Origin: Bacillota bacterium
GTDB taxonomy: Bacteria > Bacillota > Clostridia > Lachnospirales > Lachnospiraceae
NCBI GenBank assembly: GCA_023423045.1
Contig: JAFAGA010000045.1
Span: 19,044 to 83,043, forward strand
Direction: 5' to 3'
DNA: 64,000 bases
Shown: one piece after another, positions 17,213 through 25,622 of the stretch
How positions within the stretch are numbered: the first letter of the stretch is position 1
Layout of the letters: each line of letters begins with the position of its first letter
Notes under the pieces: generated by a model
Databases searched by the model: none
Told to the model about the DNA's origin: nothing
Seen by the model: only the letters and a program-made list of their open reading frames with translations
Position numbers and translations under genes: made by a program

Positions 17213-19261
17213 TTGAGGCGGATAAGAGGGTTCTTTCTTTTTGTAACAGCGATTGTTTTTATGTTTTTTTTTATATCAGGTTGCAGCAATACGAACAAGG
17301 TCCAAATATTGACAAGGGCTGAATGGATCAATGAAATCACCAATACGTTCGGACTCGAAGAGTGCTATGATACTAATCCTATTTTTAGTGATGTGCAAAA
17401 TGACAATAAGTTTTTTGAGCAAATACAATCCTGTGCCGAGTGGAAGATAATTGAGGGGGAGGGCCTGTTTAACCCTGATAAGAGGGCAGATGTTGATTTT
17501 GCCATAATTACTTCCATAAAAGCGATTGGATTAGATAAAATAGAAAAATCGGTGAATGGTATTAAACTGGATACGAATGAAGCTATCATCAAATACTTTA
17601 ATGATAATAGCTCTATGAAATATATTTCCGGATCAGCGTTATACAAAGATGTGGCTGCTGATATTATCCAAAATATGAGCAGAATATATCGTGACCTTGG
17701 AATGAAGCAATATCAAGATATTAAGTATACACAAAGTGTGATTGAAATGAATGACCAAAATGTATCCTTTTCTGCGGATGGTGAAACGGCAGTGGTAAAG
17801 GATGTGCAGGTGAAAATGGGCGATATCATTGTTGTTGAGCCTTCTGCAAATATACCGAGCGGCAAGTATGCTAAGGTGACTTCCGTTGACGGAAATAAAA
17901 TCGAGTATGTTGAGCCTGAGCTGGAAGAGATCCTGGAGCATGTTACGATTTATGGAACATACACACCGGAAATATTAGGGGTGGTGCCGCTGATGGATGG
18001 AGTGGAAGTAGAGGCGATTGATAATATTGGAGTAAAGCCCCAGATTTACAAAGGATTGGGGCAAGCGAAGCAAATGATATATGTTAAGGATAAGCCGGGC
18101 AGCCTGAATGCAATTCCGGTGGCAGACACTTATAGCTTTGGTGATATTGAACTGAAGATCAATGCTACTGCAAAAGAAGGAGATACTTCGATTGAAATTT
18201 CAGGAGCGGTAAAGGTAAAGGATATTAAAACAACAATTGATGTAGATGTTTGGGGCCCGATCGTTAAGGAAGCTAACATATCGGTCAGCAATACGATTGA
18301 AGCACGTATCTCTACTTCGGGTAAGTTGGAAAAAGACTTTAAGCTGGCAAAGATACCATGCAAGTTATATGGTATTATTGGTGTGGATTTTGTTTTGGGA
18401 GCAAAGGTAGGATTGGATGGCAGTGTTTCACTTGTGTGGTCAGTTGACACTTTTGAAAGTTTGGAATATAAACCGTTCTCAATGCCCAAATTTAATGCGC
18501 AGGGCATGAATCCCGGCTGGGACGCCGAATTAAAAGCAAAAGTATATTTTAAACCCGAGTTTAAAGCGGAATTTGTAATTGGTCCGGCTTCTCTGGCAAG
18601 TATTGGTGCATACTCCGGAGTGGAGGCATCTGTCAAGGTAGAAAGCTCGGAAGTTGAGAAAGAGATCGACTGTATTGATGTGAATGCACATATCCCATTA
18701 GCTATATTTATTGGTGCGGATACCAAGAAGGGGGATGATACCCTGTTGGGAAAGCTTGGAGTAAAAAAGACATGGATTATCTGGTCATCTGCAACAAGTC
18801 CGGTAAAGAAAAAATGGCATATTGAAGATGGGAAGATTGTTGACAAATGTACAAAGGGCGACAAGGATAGCAAGAGTGACAAGGATAATACGGACGACAA
18901 GGGTGATAAGGATTCTGCTCAGACAGGTGATGATAATGCTGCATCTGAAATCGATAGGGAGCTGATAGAAAATATCATGAATTGGGATGAGAATCTTATC
19001 ATTTCCAGTTATTATGTAGCTTTGGATGAGGGGCAGCAGGATACCTTAAAGGTTAATTTTATTCCGGAGAGCTATAGCAGAGAGAATATTACTTATAGCT
19101 CAACTGACTCCTCCGTTGTATCGGTAGATCAGGATGGAAATTTAACTGCGATAAAACAAGGAAGCAGTATAATTAAAGTATCGACAATAGATGGAAAATA
19201 TGTTCAATACTGTGCCGTCAGGGTATTAGCGTCATATGCGGTTGAATTTACACCTCTATAA
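17213..19261 (+). CDS. Lipoprotein with SLH-like and BIG2 domains
   Basis: About 682 residues. The likely start is TTG 17213, five nt after GGAGGAAG, giving a signal peptide that ends in the lipobox FISGC; longer frames would bury it. Residues about 35-110 resemble an S-layer homology module (AEWINEITNTFGL, then FSDVQNDNKFFEQIQ, GLFNPDKRADV). The middle is beta-rich and unrecognised. A Lys/Asp-rich linker leads to a C-terminal BIG2 domain (YSSTDSSVVSVDQDGNL). It sits between WXG100 genes and other secretion genes, so it may be a surface component of the secretion system, acting outside the membrane. Domain calls are moderate; the role is inference. Confidence 0.65.
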   Translation: MRRIRGFFLFVTAIVFMFFFISGCSNTNKVQILTRAEWINEITNTFGLEECYDTNPIFSDVQNDNKFFEQIQSCAEWKIIEGEGLFNPDKRADVDFAIITSIKAIGLDKIEKSVNGIKLDTNEAIIKYFNDNSSMKYISGSALYKDVAADIIQNMSRIYRDLGMKQYQDIKYTQSVIEMNDQNVSFSADGETAVVKDVQVKMGDIIVVEPSANIPSGKYAKVTSVDGNKIEYVEPELEEILEHVTIYGTYTPEILGVVPLMDGVEVEAIDNIGVKPQIYKGLGQAKQMIYVKDKPGSLNAIPVADTYSFGDIELKINATAKEGDTSIEISGAVKVKDIKTTIDVDVWGPIVKEANISVSNTIEARISTSGKLEKDFKLAKIPCKLYGIIGVDFVLGAKVGLDGSVSLVWSVDTFESLEYKPFSMPKFNAQGMNPGWDAELKAKVYFKPEFKAEFVIGPASLASIGAYSGVEASVKVESSEVEKEIDCIDVNAHIPLAIFIGADTKKGDDTLLGKLGVKKTWIIWSSATSPVKKKWHIEDGKIVDKCTKGDKDSKSDKDNTDDKGDKDSAQTGDDNAASEIDRELIENIMNWDENLIISSYYVALDEGQQDTLKVNFIPESYSRENITYSSTDSSVVSVDQDGNLTAIKQGSSIIKVSTIDGKYVQYCAVRVLASYAVEFTPL

Positions 19262-19282
19262 ATACGGTGTCAGGAGGTTAGC

Positions 19283-19915
19283 ATGATTATTAATTTGAAA
19301 AGAGAGAATCTGCCCTTAGGTAAATTTCAATATATTGCACTTCAAAATTCCAAGGAAATTGGCAGAGCGGATTTTAATAGCGGGAAAAAGGGACAAATAA
19401 GTGCAAATATTTATTTTTCGATGAAAAATTTTGAGATGTCTATCAGTACATTTTTTGGAAAAGGTACAAAAGAGAATGGTATTGATATCAGGGAGGCAGC
19501 AACCTACTCAGATGGGGAGGAAGTCAACCACATCTATTATTGCGGTAAAAAAGGAAGTAATTTTTTTAATGGAATATATTACTGGGCTACAAATTACCAC
19601 GATGAGACATATGAGATTTATGAAGTAGGACATGGTCGGAAAGGGATATATTTTTGTATATGGAATAGAGGGAAAATAGCTGCCATAATCTCCAAGGATA
19701 CACACACGAAGCATTTTGAAAGCATCTATACTATCTTTGCCGAGAATGAGATGTCTCTAGAGCTGATGGTAATAGTATCGCTGTTTTGGGATATAACACG
19801 TTACTTCCCGTCAAGCTCCTCAGAAGAATGGCATACATTAAATACTTGGCAGAAAGAGCTGAAAAATAGATATGATCCGGCATTTATTCCTCGGATAAAG
19901 GAAATGGAGAGATGA
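19283..19915 (+). CDS. Uncharacterised protein, possible tubby-like/LURP fold
   Basis: A 210-residue soluble protein without signal peptide or membrane helix. The pattern of short beta strands, with YEIYEVGHGRKGIYFCIW followed by KIAAIISKD, resembles tubby C-terminal/LURP-one-type beta barrels that occur near clostridial type VII loci. This is a weak visual resemblance, not a firm assignment. The RBS is TCAGGAGGT. It lies 21 nt after the lipoprotein gene and 4 nt before a helical WXG100-like gene, so it belongs to the same operon. Confidence 0.5.
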   Translation: MIINLKRENLPLGKFQYIALQNSKEIGRADFNSGKKGQISANIYFSMKNFEMSISTFFGKGTKENGIDIREAATYSDGEEVNHIYYCGKKGSNFFNGIYYWATNYHDETYEIYEVGHGRKGIYFCIWNRGKIAAIISKDTHTKHFESIYTIFAENEMSLELMVIVSLFWDITRYFPSSSSEEWHTLNTWQKELKNRYDPAFIPRIKEMER

Positions 19916-19919
19916 CATT

Positions 19920-20252
19920 ATGGCAATCGACGTGGAATTAGCTAACAGGCAGGCAAACCAGATTTTATCATATGCAAGCCAATTGCAGCAAGTGCACAGA
20001 CATATATCATCATACAAATCTTCCATTGTGGCCGGCTGGCAAGCGCAGGAGGTTTCCTATATTACACAGGGGATAGATCAGACAATAGCTCAGATCAATC
20101 AGATCATCAGAGAGATGGAAGCCTTGAGCGGTGATATCAAGAGTACGGCTATGGCAATACGAAGGGAAGAGGAAGCTGCTGAAGCTGCAGAAGCGGCGGC
20201 GCGTGCCAGGGAAGAAGAACTGAAGAAATCCGTAGCGGGAGCAGGCTTATGA
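19920..20252 (+). CDS. WXG100-like helical protein with Glu/Ala-rich tail
   Basis: A 110-residue all-helical protein. The GWQAQEV turn between two predicted helices suits a WXG100 relative, and the C-terminal EEEAAEAAEAAARAREEE segment is a charged helix. It could be a secreted substrate or a targeting partner of an effector. It starts 4 nt after the preceding stop codon. Confidence 0.7.
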   Translation: MAIDVELANRQANQILSYASQLQQVHRHISSYKSSIVAGWQAQEVSYITQGIDQTIAQINQIIREMEALSGDIKSTAMAIRREEEAAEAAEAAARAREEELKKSVAGAGL

Positions 20253-20356
20253 TCCGGCAGGGTGATGATTGCAGTATGTGATACCCTCTTGCAGCGCTAT
20301 GCCTGCAGGTGTGAAACTGTCGACAAGAATAATAGATGGTAAGAAGGTAGATTGGT

Positions 20357-21451
20357 ATGAATAAATGCAGGACGGTGAAGAAATCGGGAGTAATGCAATT
20401 TCTTATAAAAAGTCAAAAAGGTCAACAACTGAGTGAAAGAGAAGTTCATGCCATCAACAACAATGAGGTGATGGGAATGCTTAAGCTTGAGACTGTGAAA
20501 AAGCCGCATTCTTTTAGTCTTATTTATAACATAACCGGGCTGATAACCTTGCGTGATTTCCTGAAGAGCCCGCTTGATAAGGAAACGTTTGCCGGGATAT
20601 TGAATAATATTTTATCAAATCTGAAATCCATGCAGGAGTCATTCTTTAATCAGCAAGGAATAATTATGGATTTTAATTATGTGATGATGGATCCGGAGAA
20701 CCGAAAAATCTATTTTGTCTATGTCCCGATTCCGTCATACGATTGCAGTATTACTCTTAGGGATTTCCTGCTGGGAATTATCCGGTTTGGTTCGTTTACT
20801 TCCGGAGAGGATACGAGCTATGTTAGGGAATACATAAGTATTTTAAATAGTGGTGTTAATTTCTCTGTATTTGAGCTGGAGGAGTATATAAAAAGTTTAT
20901 CAGGCAGCCGGATTACAGCTTCTTCACAGAATGTGGAATGTCCTAAATGCCATTCCATGATACAATTCGGAAAGAATTATTGTCCGATGTGCGGGACTAG
21001 AATGTCAGGAGACACCGGGATACCATCTGACAAAATCTATGATCCTTGGACTGCATCTGTAGGATTTCATAGTAAGCCCTCAGAACCAATGGCTGAGACA
21101 GGCAAGGATAAGTCAGTACCTGAGGCAATTACATATCCTGATCCTTATTTGATCCGAATGAAAAACAATGAGAAAATTTTTGTTGACAAATCTGCGTTTC
21201 GCATTGGAAAGGGAAGACAGAACATCGATTACCTTGTTTTAGATAATAAGGCAGTAAGCAGAAGTCATGCCGATATTATTACAAAGGATAATAAATATTA
21301 TATTGTAGATCTCAATTCAACAAATAAGACGTATATGAATGGAGAGCCAATTCCTGCAGAAACAGAAATTGAAATATACTCAGGGACAGAGATTCGTCTT
21401 GCTGACGAAGATTTTACTTTCTATACAGGGACAAGAGATGGTGATCAATAA
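20357..21451 (+). CDS. DUF6382-like protein with zinc ribbon and FHA domain
   Basis: A 364-residue cytoplasmic protein. Residues 1-180 resemble DUF6382, a kinase-like domain related in pattern to the EssB/YukC pseudokinase (LITLRDFLKSPLD, GIIMDFNYVMMDPENRKIYFVYVP). Residues 196-215 carry a CPKC...CPMC zinc ribbon. Residues about 270-360 form an FHA domain (FRIGKGRQNIDYLVLD, SRSHA, NSTNKTYMNG). In type VIIb systems EssB anchors the complex; this protein may be its diverged counterpart but lacks a membrane helix. FHA and zinc ribbon are certain; DUF6382 is likely. A phosphothreonine signal from the encoded kinase is the obvious FHA ligand. Confidence 0.75.
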   Translation: MNKCRTVKKSGVMQFLIKSQKGQQLSEREVHAINNNEVMGMLKLETVKKPHSFSLIYNITGLITLRDFLKSPLDKETFAGILNNILSNLKSMQESFFNQQGIIMDFNYVMMDPENRKIYFVYVPIPSYDCSITLRDFLLGIIRFGSFTSGEDTSYVREYISILNSGVNFSVFELEEYIKSLSGSRITASSQNVECPKCHSMIQFGKNYCPMCGTRMSGDTGIPSDKIYDPWTASVGFHSKPSEPMAETGKDKSVPEAITYPDPYLIRMKNNEKIFVDKSAFRIGKGRQNIDYLVLDNKAVSRSHADIITKDNKYYIVDLNSTNKTYMNGEPIPAETEIEIYSGTEIRLADEDFTFYTGTRDGDQ

Positions 21452-21463
21452 AGGAGAATAATA

Positions 21464-21709
21464 ATGTATCCGGAATTTATAGCAATTTATATTGGATTGG
21501 GAATTATCACATTGATGCTTGCTGCTGTAATTGTGCTGCTGATTATATTATTAAAGAGGAATAATACAGGGAGCTCTGTATCAGGAAGCAATCGGACCGA
21601 TGGAAAACCGTCGGCTGTTATCTCTGGCGATGTGGTATTCTGCAAGAAGTGTGCAACAGAATATGATATAACAATGCGGTGCTGTCCGACATGCAAAACA
21701 CCACGGTAA
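21464..21709 (+). CDS. Small membrane protein with zinc ribbon
   Basis: An 81-residue protein with one N-terminal transmembrane helix (residues 3-29) and a C-terminal zinc ribbon (CKKC near residue 65, CCPTC near residue 76). It lies 12 nt after the FHA gene with a GGAG site. The zinc ribbon echoes the one in the preceding protein, so the two may interact at the membrane. No named family was recognised. Confidence 0.65.
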   Translation: MYPEFIAIYIGLGIITLMLAAVIVLLIILLKRNNTGSSVSGSNRTDGKPSAVISGDVVFCKKCATEYDITMRCCPTCKTPR

Positions 21710-21730
21710 TCTAATCTGTGGTGATGACTT

Positions 21731-21811
21731 GTTATTGTTCAAAGAACGGCTGATTTTTGCAGAACTGTGAACAGTAACGATGACTTGAAACCGGGATTAC
21801 TATAATATAAT
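21731..21811 (+). promoter_or_regulatory. Hairpin and promoter-like sequence before the putative effector
   Basis: GTTATTGTTCA (21731-21741) pairs over 11 positions with TGAACAGTAAC (21768-21778), a possible terminator or operator. Next, TTGAAA (21785-21790) precedes the overlapping TATAATATAAT (21801-21811), giving a plausible internal promoter with 15-bp spacing. The effector module may therefore be transcribed separately from the secretion genes. Confidence 0.45.
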
Positions 21812-21839
21812 GGGGATTTTATATGGGTGAGGTGATAAT

Positions 21840-23192
21840 ATGAGTACAACTAAAATTGATGTTGAAGCGGTAATCGGGTCAAGCACTCATGTATTTTCTG
21901 CAAAAAATACGGTATCAAATATAAGCGCTTCGTTTTATTCTACTAAAAATCATGTTGACAGCAGTATTCAAAGCCGTTGTAATATCAGTAATAGAATGCA
22001 GTCGATTTATTCAAAAATCACTTTGGTTGAAAACCAGTTGACGAGAATAAAATCGACAGTCGAAAATGGAGCAAATAATTATTACCATACTGATATGTCC
22101 GTGAAAGCATGGGGGCAGAGTATCGGTAAGGACAGCGGGGATAGACATAACACTTCAGGATATGGAAATGACAAGTGGTTTGTTGGGGCCATAGGAGCTG
22201 CATGTGAAAGTATAAAGGATGTACCTGGGAGAGCGGAATCAGGGCAGCCGGGACAACAGACGCACCAGGAAGAAGACACCTTGTGGGAGAAGTTCTGGAA
22301 AGGGGACTTGGAGACAGAGGAGGATCTGCTGTCAGGTCTGGGTACGAAACGGGATGGGGCAGGAGCCGCAATTGATTTTTTTACAGGAAGCCATTCATCA
22401 TCTTTGAAACCCCAGTATGGAGAATACAAGGATGAAGAAGCAGAGGAGCTTCTGAAAAAGGAAAAGTTGGGAGATCATAAAAAAGATTCTGAAGAAGACT
22501 GGTACGACAAAAAAGGGACAGTTTTTCAAGTAGAAGCGGAGAGCATTTATGAGGGCAATGCCATAGAGATGATGGCAGCTGCCAAAGGCAAGGCGGGGAA
22601 TGCATCAATTGAAGCCAGGGTTGGAACGGTTGAGGCACATGCCAAGGCATCTGCCGGACTTTACCTTTATGAACGTGATACAGATGGAAAAGTGATTAGG
22701 AAATTGGCTCCTGGTGTAGAGGCGGAGCTTGGCGCCAGCATTGCGGTATTTGCAGTGGAAACTGAAGGAAGGATTGGTTTTGGGCAAGATAATAATATGC
22801 TTGGCCTATACGGAGACGGAGAGATCAATGTTGGCAAAGCAGCAGCGGCGGGGAAGGTAACCGCATCACTCTATGGGAAGGATGGAAAGGTAAATCCTCA
22901 AGCTTATGGTGAGGTGAAGCTTGAGGCGGTAGCAGCGGAAGCGAAAGGGACTGCAGGTATTTCCGCATTGGGAACTGATATTGGGGTATCAGGCAGCCTA
23001 AACATCGGTATAGGAGCTCATGCAAAGGCAGGCGTGGTTGACGGAAAGTTTAAAGTTGATGTTGGAGCATCCGTAGGAATTGGAGTAAGTGTGGGATTTG
23101 AGGTTGATGTAGGTGGTTCAGTTGCTATGCTTGGTGATGCGATTGATACTGTAGTCGGTACGGCCAAAAGTGTATGGGATCGAATATTTTGA
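21840..23192 (+). CDS. Putative type VII effector with Gly/Ala-alternating beta region
   Basis: A 450-residue protein with no signal peptide. Residues 1-90 are helical, of a length and character that suit an LXG/WXG-type targeting domain (SIQSRCNISNRMQSIY, ITLVENQLTRIKS). Residues 110-210 are a charged linker. Residues about 215-440 alternate small and hydrophobic residues (VEAHAKASAGL, GVEAELGASIAVFA, DIGVSGSLNIGIGAHAKAG), a pattern of amphipathic beta strands that could build a barrel, pore or beta-solenoid. No enzymatic motif was seen. It is followed by a two-helix membrane protein and a DUF4176 protein, the arrangement expected of toxin, immunity protein and targeting factor. Function is inferred from context only. 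Confidence 0.6.
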   Translation: MSTTKIDVEAVIGSSTHVFSAKNTVSNISASFYSTKNHVDSSIQSRCNISNRMQSIYSKITLVENQLTRIKSTVENGANNYYHTDMSVKAWGQSIGKDSGDRHNTSGYGNDKWFVGAIGAACESIKDVPGRAESGQPGQQTHQEEDTLWEKFWKGDLETEEDLLSGLGTKRDGAGAAIDFFTGSHSSSLKPQYGEYKDEEAEELLKKEKLGDHKKDSEEDWYDKKGTVFQVEAESIYEGNAIEMMAAAKGKAGNASIEARVGTVEAHAKASAGLYLYERDTDGKVIRKLAPGVEAELGASIAVFAVETEGRIGFGQDNNMLGLYGDGEINVGKAAAAGKVTASLYGKDGKVNPQAYGEVKLEAVAAEAKGTAGISALGTDIGVSGSLNIGIGAHAKAGVVDGKFKVDVGASVGIGVSVGFEVDVGGSVAMLGDAIDTVVGTAKSVWDRIF

Positions 23193-23207
23193 GAGAGGTG
23201 AAGGAAA

Positions 23208-23642
23208 GTGGTCTATTATATAATTGCAGGCTTTTTGTTATTGATCGTCATCATTTTCTTTATAACCGGAAAACTTATGGACAGATCTCATGAATATTTT
23301 GAAAGAAATATGAAATCGGGTCTGGCGGAAGTGGTTGGCTATGATAGATTGAATGATTCCACTTGGTATAGCTTGAAGGTAAAATTGCAGGAAGTGGATA
23401 CAGATAAATATTATGTTTGTGCAAGCAGGAAAATAAATAAAGCGGACTATCCAGCCGGAACGATTGTGAGAGTGCTGTATGCACCTAAAAAGATCGTGGG
23501 AATTAGTCTGTATGAGGTTCACCTTAATGAGGAGGGTAAGAGCCCGATTGCAGAGGATAGGTTAGGAAGGGTTTTTGTGACTATTTCAATAGTTTGTTTT
23601 ATGATAGCAGCGGCATTGTGCCTATTAGGTTTATTTTTATAA
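23208..23642 (+). CDS. Small two-helix membrane protein, possible immunity protein
   Basis: A 144-residue protein with an N-terminal transmembrane helix (residues 2-21), a beta-rich soluble segment resembling DUF3592 (VVGYDRLNDSTWYSLKVKLQ, GTIVRVLYAPKK) and a C-terminal helix (about 120-143). It starts with GTG, 15 nt after the putative effector. A membrane protein in this position would suit immunity against a membrane-active toxin, but that is inference. The DUF3592 resemblance is moderate. Confidence 0.6.
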   Translation: MVYYIIAGFLLLIVIIFFITGKLMDRSHEYFERNMKSGLAEVVGYDRLNDSTWYSLKVKLQEVDTDKYYVCASRKINKADYPAGTIVRVLYAPKKIVGISLYEVHLNEEGKSPIAEDRLGRVFVTISIVCFMIAAALCLLGLFL

Positions 23643-23656
23643 AGGAGGAATTTCAG

Positions 23657-23950
23657 ATGGTGTTTAAGGGATTGTTACCGATTGGAACGGTGGTGCTTCT
23701 TAAAAATAGTACAAAAAGAGTTATGATTATTGGAGTATGCCAAAAAGAAATCAATGATACGGAGGAACGTATATGGGATTATACCGGTTGCTACTACCCG
23801 GAGGGATATATGGGTCCAGACAAATCATTTCTCTTTAATAATGATCAGGTGGAGAAAGTATTTGCTCTTGGCTACCAGGATGAGGAGCAATTTGCTTTTA
23901 AGGATAAGGTTGATAAGTTGATCCTAGATCTAAAAGGATATGAGATATAA
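23657..23950 (+). CDS. DUF4176-family protein
   Basis: A 97-residue protein opening with LLPIGTVVLLKNSTKRVMIIG and including YPEGYMGPD, characteristic of DUF4176. Such proteins are regularly encoded in type VIIb loci, where they have been linked to targeting of LXG toxins. The start at 23657 has AAAGGAGG 9 nt upstream; the longer frame from 23594 overlaps the preceding gene without its own site. It is the last gene of the secretion cluster, before a strong terminator. Confidence 0.8.
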   Translation: MVFKGLLPIGTVVLLKNSTKRVMIIGVCQKEINDTEERIWDYTGCYYPEGYMGPDKSFLFNNDQVEKVFALGYQDEEQFAFKDKVDKLILDLKGYEI

Positions 23951-24040
23951 AGCAGGAAGAAAGAGTGCCGCTATCTGGAAAGCGGAAGCTGAGAGATAGG
24001 ACAACAAAGATATTCAGGAGCTTCGTTCAAGAGAAGTGCC

Positions 24041-24078
24041 CACAAAAACAGCCATCCGTGACGGATGGCTGTTTTGTG
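24041..24078. terminator. Bidirectional terminator between the secretion cluster and the BTAD gene
   Basis: CACAAAAACAGCCATCCG pairs with CGGATGGCTGTTTTGTG around a tiny loop. T-rich flanks on both strands suit termination of the two convergent transcription units. Confidence 0.85.
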
Positions 24079-24108
24079 ATATAGTATGTATTCCTTCGCG
24101 TAGTACGA

Positions 24109-25332
24109 TTAGTTATTTAGCACCCCTACCCGGTCTACCTCAAAGTTTTGCGAATCCATATGCTTTAAGCTGTAGGAGACCCGTGCTGATAATCTGGGTC
24201 TGGAGTTAGCGAAATTCCGTAGAATTCGATCTCCTACAATAACGCTCTTTTCATAGCTATCGGAAGGAATGAGCACAATATATTGGTTGACGCTATAACG
24301 AGCATAGATATCACCTGAGCGAAGGGAATTTCCAATCACCTCTTCCAGGCGGTGCATAGCAGCAGATAATGATTTTTTGCTCTCTTTATTTAAGGAATCC
24401 AGTGTAAATAAACATAAGTAAAAGGATAGACCATTTCTCTCCACGGATCTGGCCTGTATCTGATACAAATGCTGGAAGATAGAGTAATCGCATAGATAGG
24501 CTTTTCTTTCCCCTTCTTTTTCTGTCAGATGCTCCTGAATAAGACCAAGATCTACCTGGGTACTCTTTTCCTGTTTAATAATCTCATTATATAAATCAGT
24601 CAGCTGCTTGGAAGGATCAACCCCAAAATTACTATAGAACATATGAATGCAGGTATTATACTGTGCGATTGCTGCCTGTTGCTTGCCGGAATGATATAAG
24701 CTAAGGATAAAGTAATACTGAATAAGCTCATCGTAAGGGTCAAGAGCGGCGGCGGTGTGGCATATGCTGATCATATCTTCATATTGTTTTCTGTTCAGCA
24801 GAAGATGCAGGTACTCCTGTATCATATTGATGTACCTGGAGTGATAATAGATGACAATGGGAACAGCCCAGTCATCTTCGGAGCATTTTGGAATAAAATC
24901 TCCTTTATATAATTCATAAGCTTTCTTATAATAGTAAATTCGCTGTTCTTCATCGGCTTCTGCATTCGCTGCATGCAAGCAGCAATGCTCGAACTGTTCA
25001 GCATCAATTTCAATCGGAACCTCCGGATTGAAACGAAAGGTATTACGCTTATAGATGATCAGGTTCTTAATCGGGTATTCCAGTTGTTCCAGTATTTTGC
25101 GAATTCGATGGAGAGAAGTCTTTAATGCATTCTCAGAATCAATACTGGTGCTTTCTTCTGGCCAAAGAAGATCAATTAAGGCAGATTGTGATATTTCTTT
25201 AGAATGATAGACAATAATATAAGCCAATAATGTCCAGATCTTTTTGGAGCGGTTCAATTGATTTGATATTATTCTATCCTGGTAGGAGATGGAGAATTCC
25301 CCCAGGGTCTTTATATAGAGTTTATCTTCCAT
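24109..25332 (-). CDS. BTAD-type transcriptional regulator with degenerate GGDEF-like end
   Basis: A 407-residue regulator. Residues 1-100 form an OmpR-like winged helix (LGEFSISYQDRIISNQ, KIWTLLAYIIVY, LIDLLWPEE, ALKTSLHRIRKIL). Residues 105-255 are the bacterial transcriptional activation domain of TPR type (YELYKGDFIP, LDPYDELIQYYFILSLY). Residues about 285-400 resemble a diguanylate cyclase fold (RLEEVIGNSLRSGDIYARYS, QYIVLIPS), but the GGDEF signature is lost, so cyclase activity is unlikely. It is convergent with the secretion cluster and divergent from the surface-protein genes. It may control either side. The RBS is AAAGGGAT. Confidence 0.82.
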   Translation of the reverse strand: MEDKLYIKTLGEFSISYQDRIISNQLNRSKKIWTLLAYIIVYHSKEISQSALIDLLWPEESTSIDSENALKTSLHRIRKILEQLEYPIKNLIIYKRNTFRFNPEVPIEIDAEQFEHCCLHAANAEADEEQRIYYYKKAYELYKGDFIPKCSEDDWAVPIVIYYHSRYINMIQEYLHLLLNRKQYEDMISICHTAAALDPYDELIQYYFILSLYHSGKQQAAIAQYNTCIHMFYSNFGVDPSKQLTDLYNEIIKQEKSTQVDLGLIQEHLTEKEGERKAYLCDYSIFQHLYQIQARSVERNGLSFYLCLFTLDSLNKESKKSLSAAMHRLEEVIGNSLRSGDIYARYSVNQYIVLIPSDSYEKSVIVGDRILRNFANSRPRLSARVSYSLKHMDSQNFEVDRVGVLNN

Positions 25333-25622
25333 AGAAAATCCCTTTCGTATTTTACTATTATTATAACTAGACCATATAATCTATGATCACAAGAGGCAAA
25401 AGTATAGTCTGTCATAGATGCCAATCTTGGATAGAGTTCTGTCATATTACATGTAAGATGTCATAAATTATTCAACAATGATAAAATCAGGGAACGGCTA
25501 ACACAATTAATTTGATATCAGTATCATACTAAATAATGGTAGTAGTTGTCAATAAAGAATGTTTTAGTCAAGACCAACTCAAGATCAAGCCGTAAATCAA
25601 ATCATAATTTGGTAATAAAAGT
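25333..25622. other. Divergent intergenic region, no gene
   Basis: A/T-rich region between the BTAD regulator and the rightward gene, likely holding both promoters. The sequence contains GTCATAGATG, GTCATATTAC and GATGTCATAAAT around 25410-25465, loosely repeated GTCATA motifs that could be regulator sites. None is strong enough to call an operator. Confidence 0.3.

Noticed and set aside
18130..18900. 256-residue antisense frame inside the BIG2 lipoprotein gene
   Set aside because: It is a Ser/Leu-rich mirror of the real gene's codon pattern with no RBS or domain.
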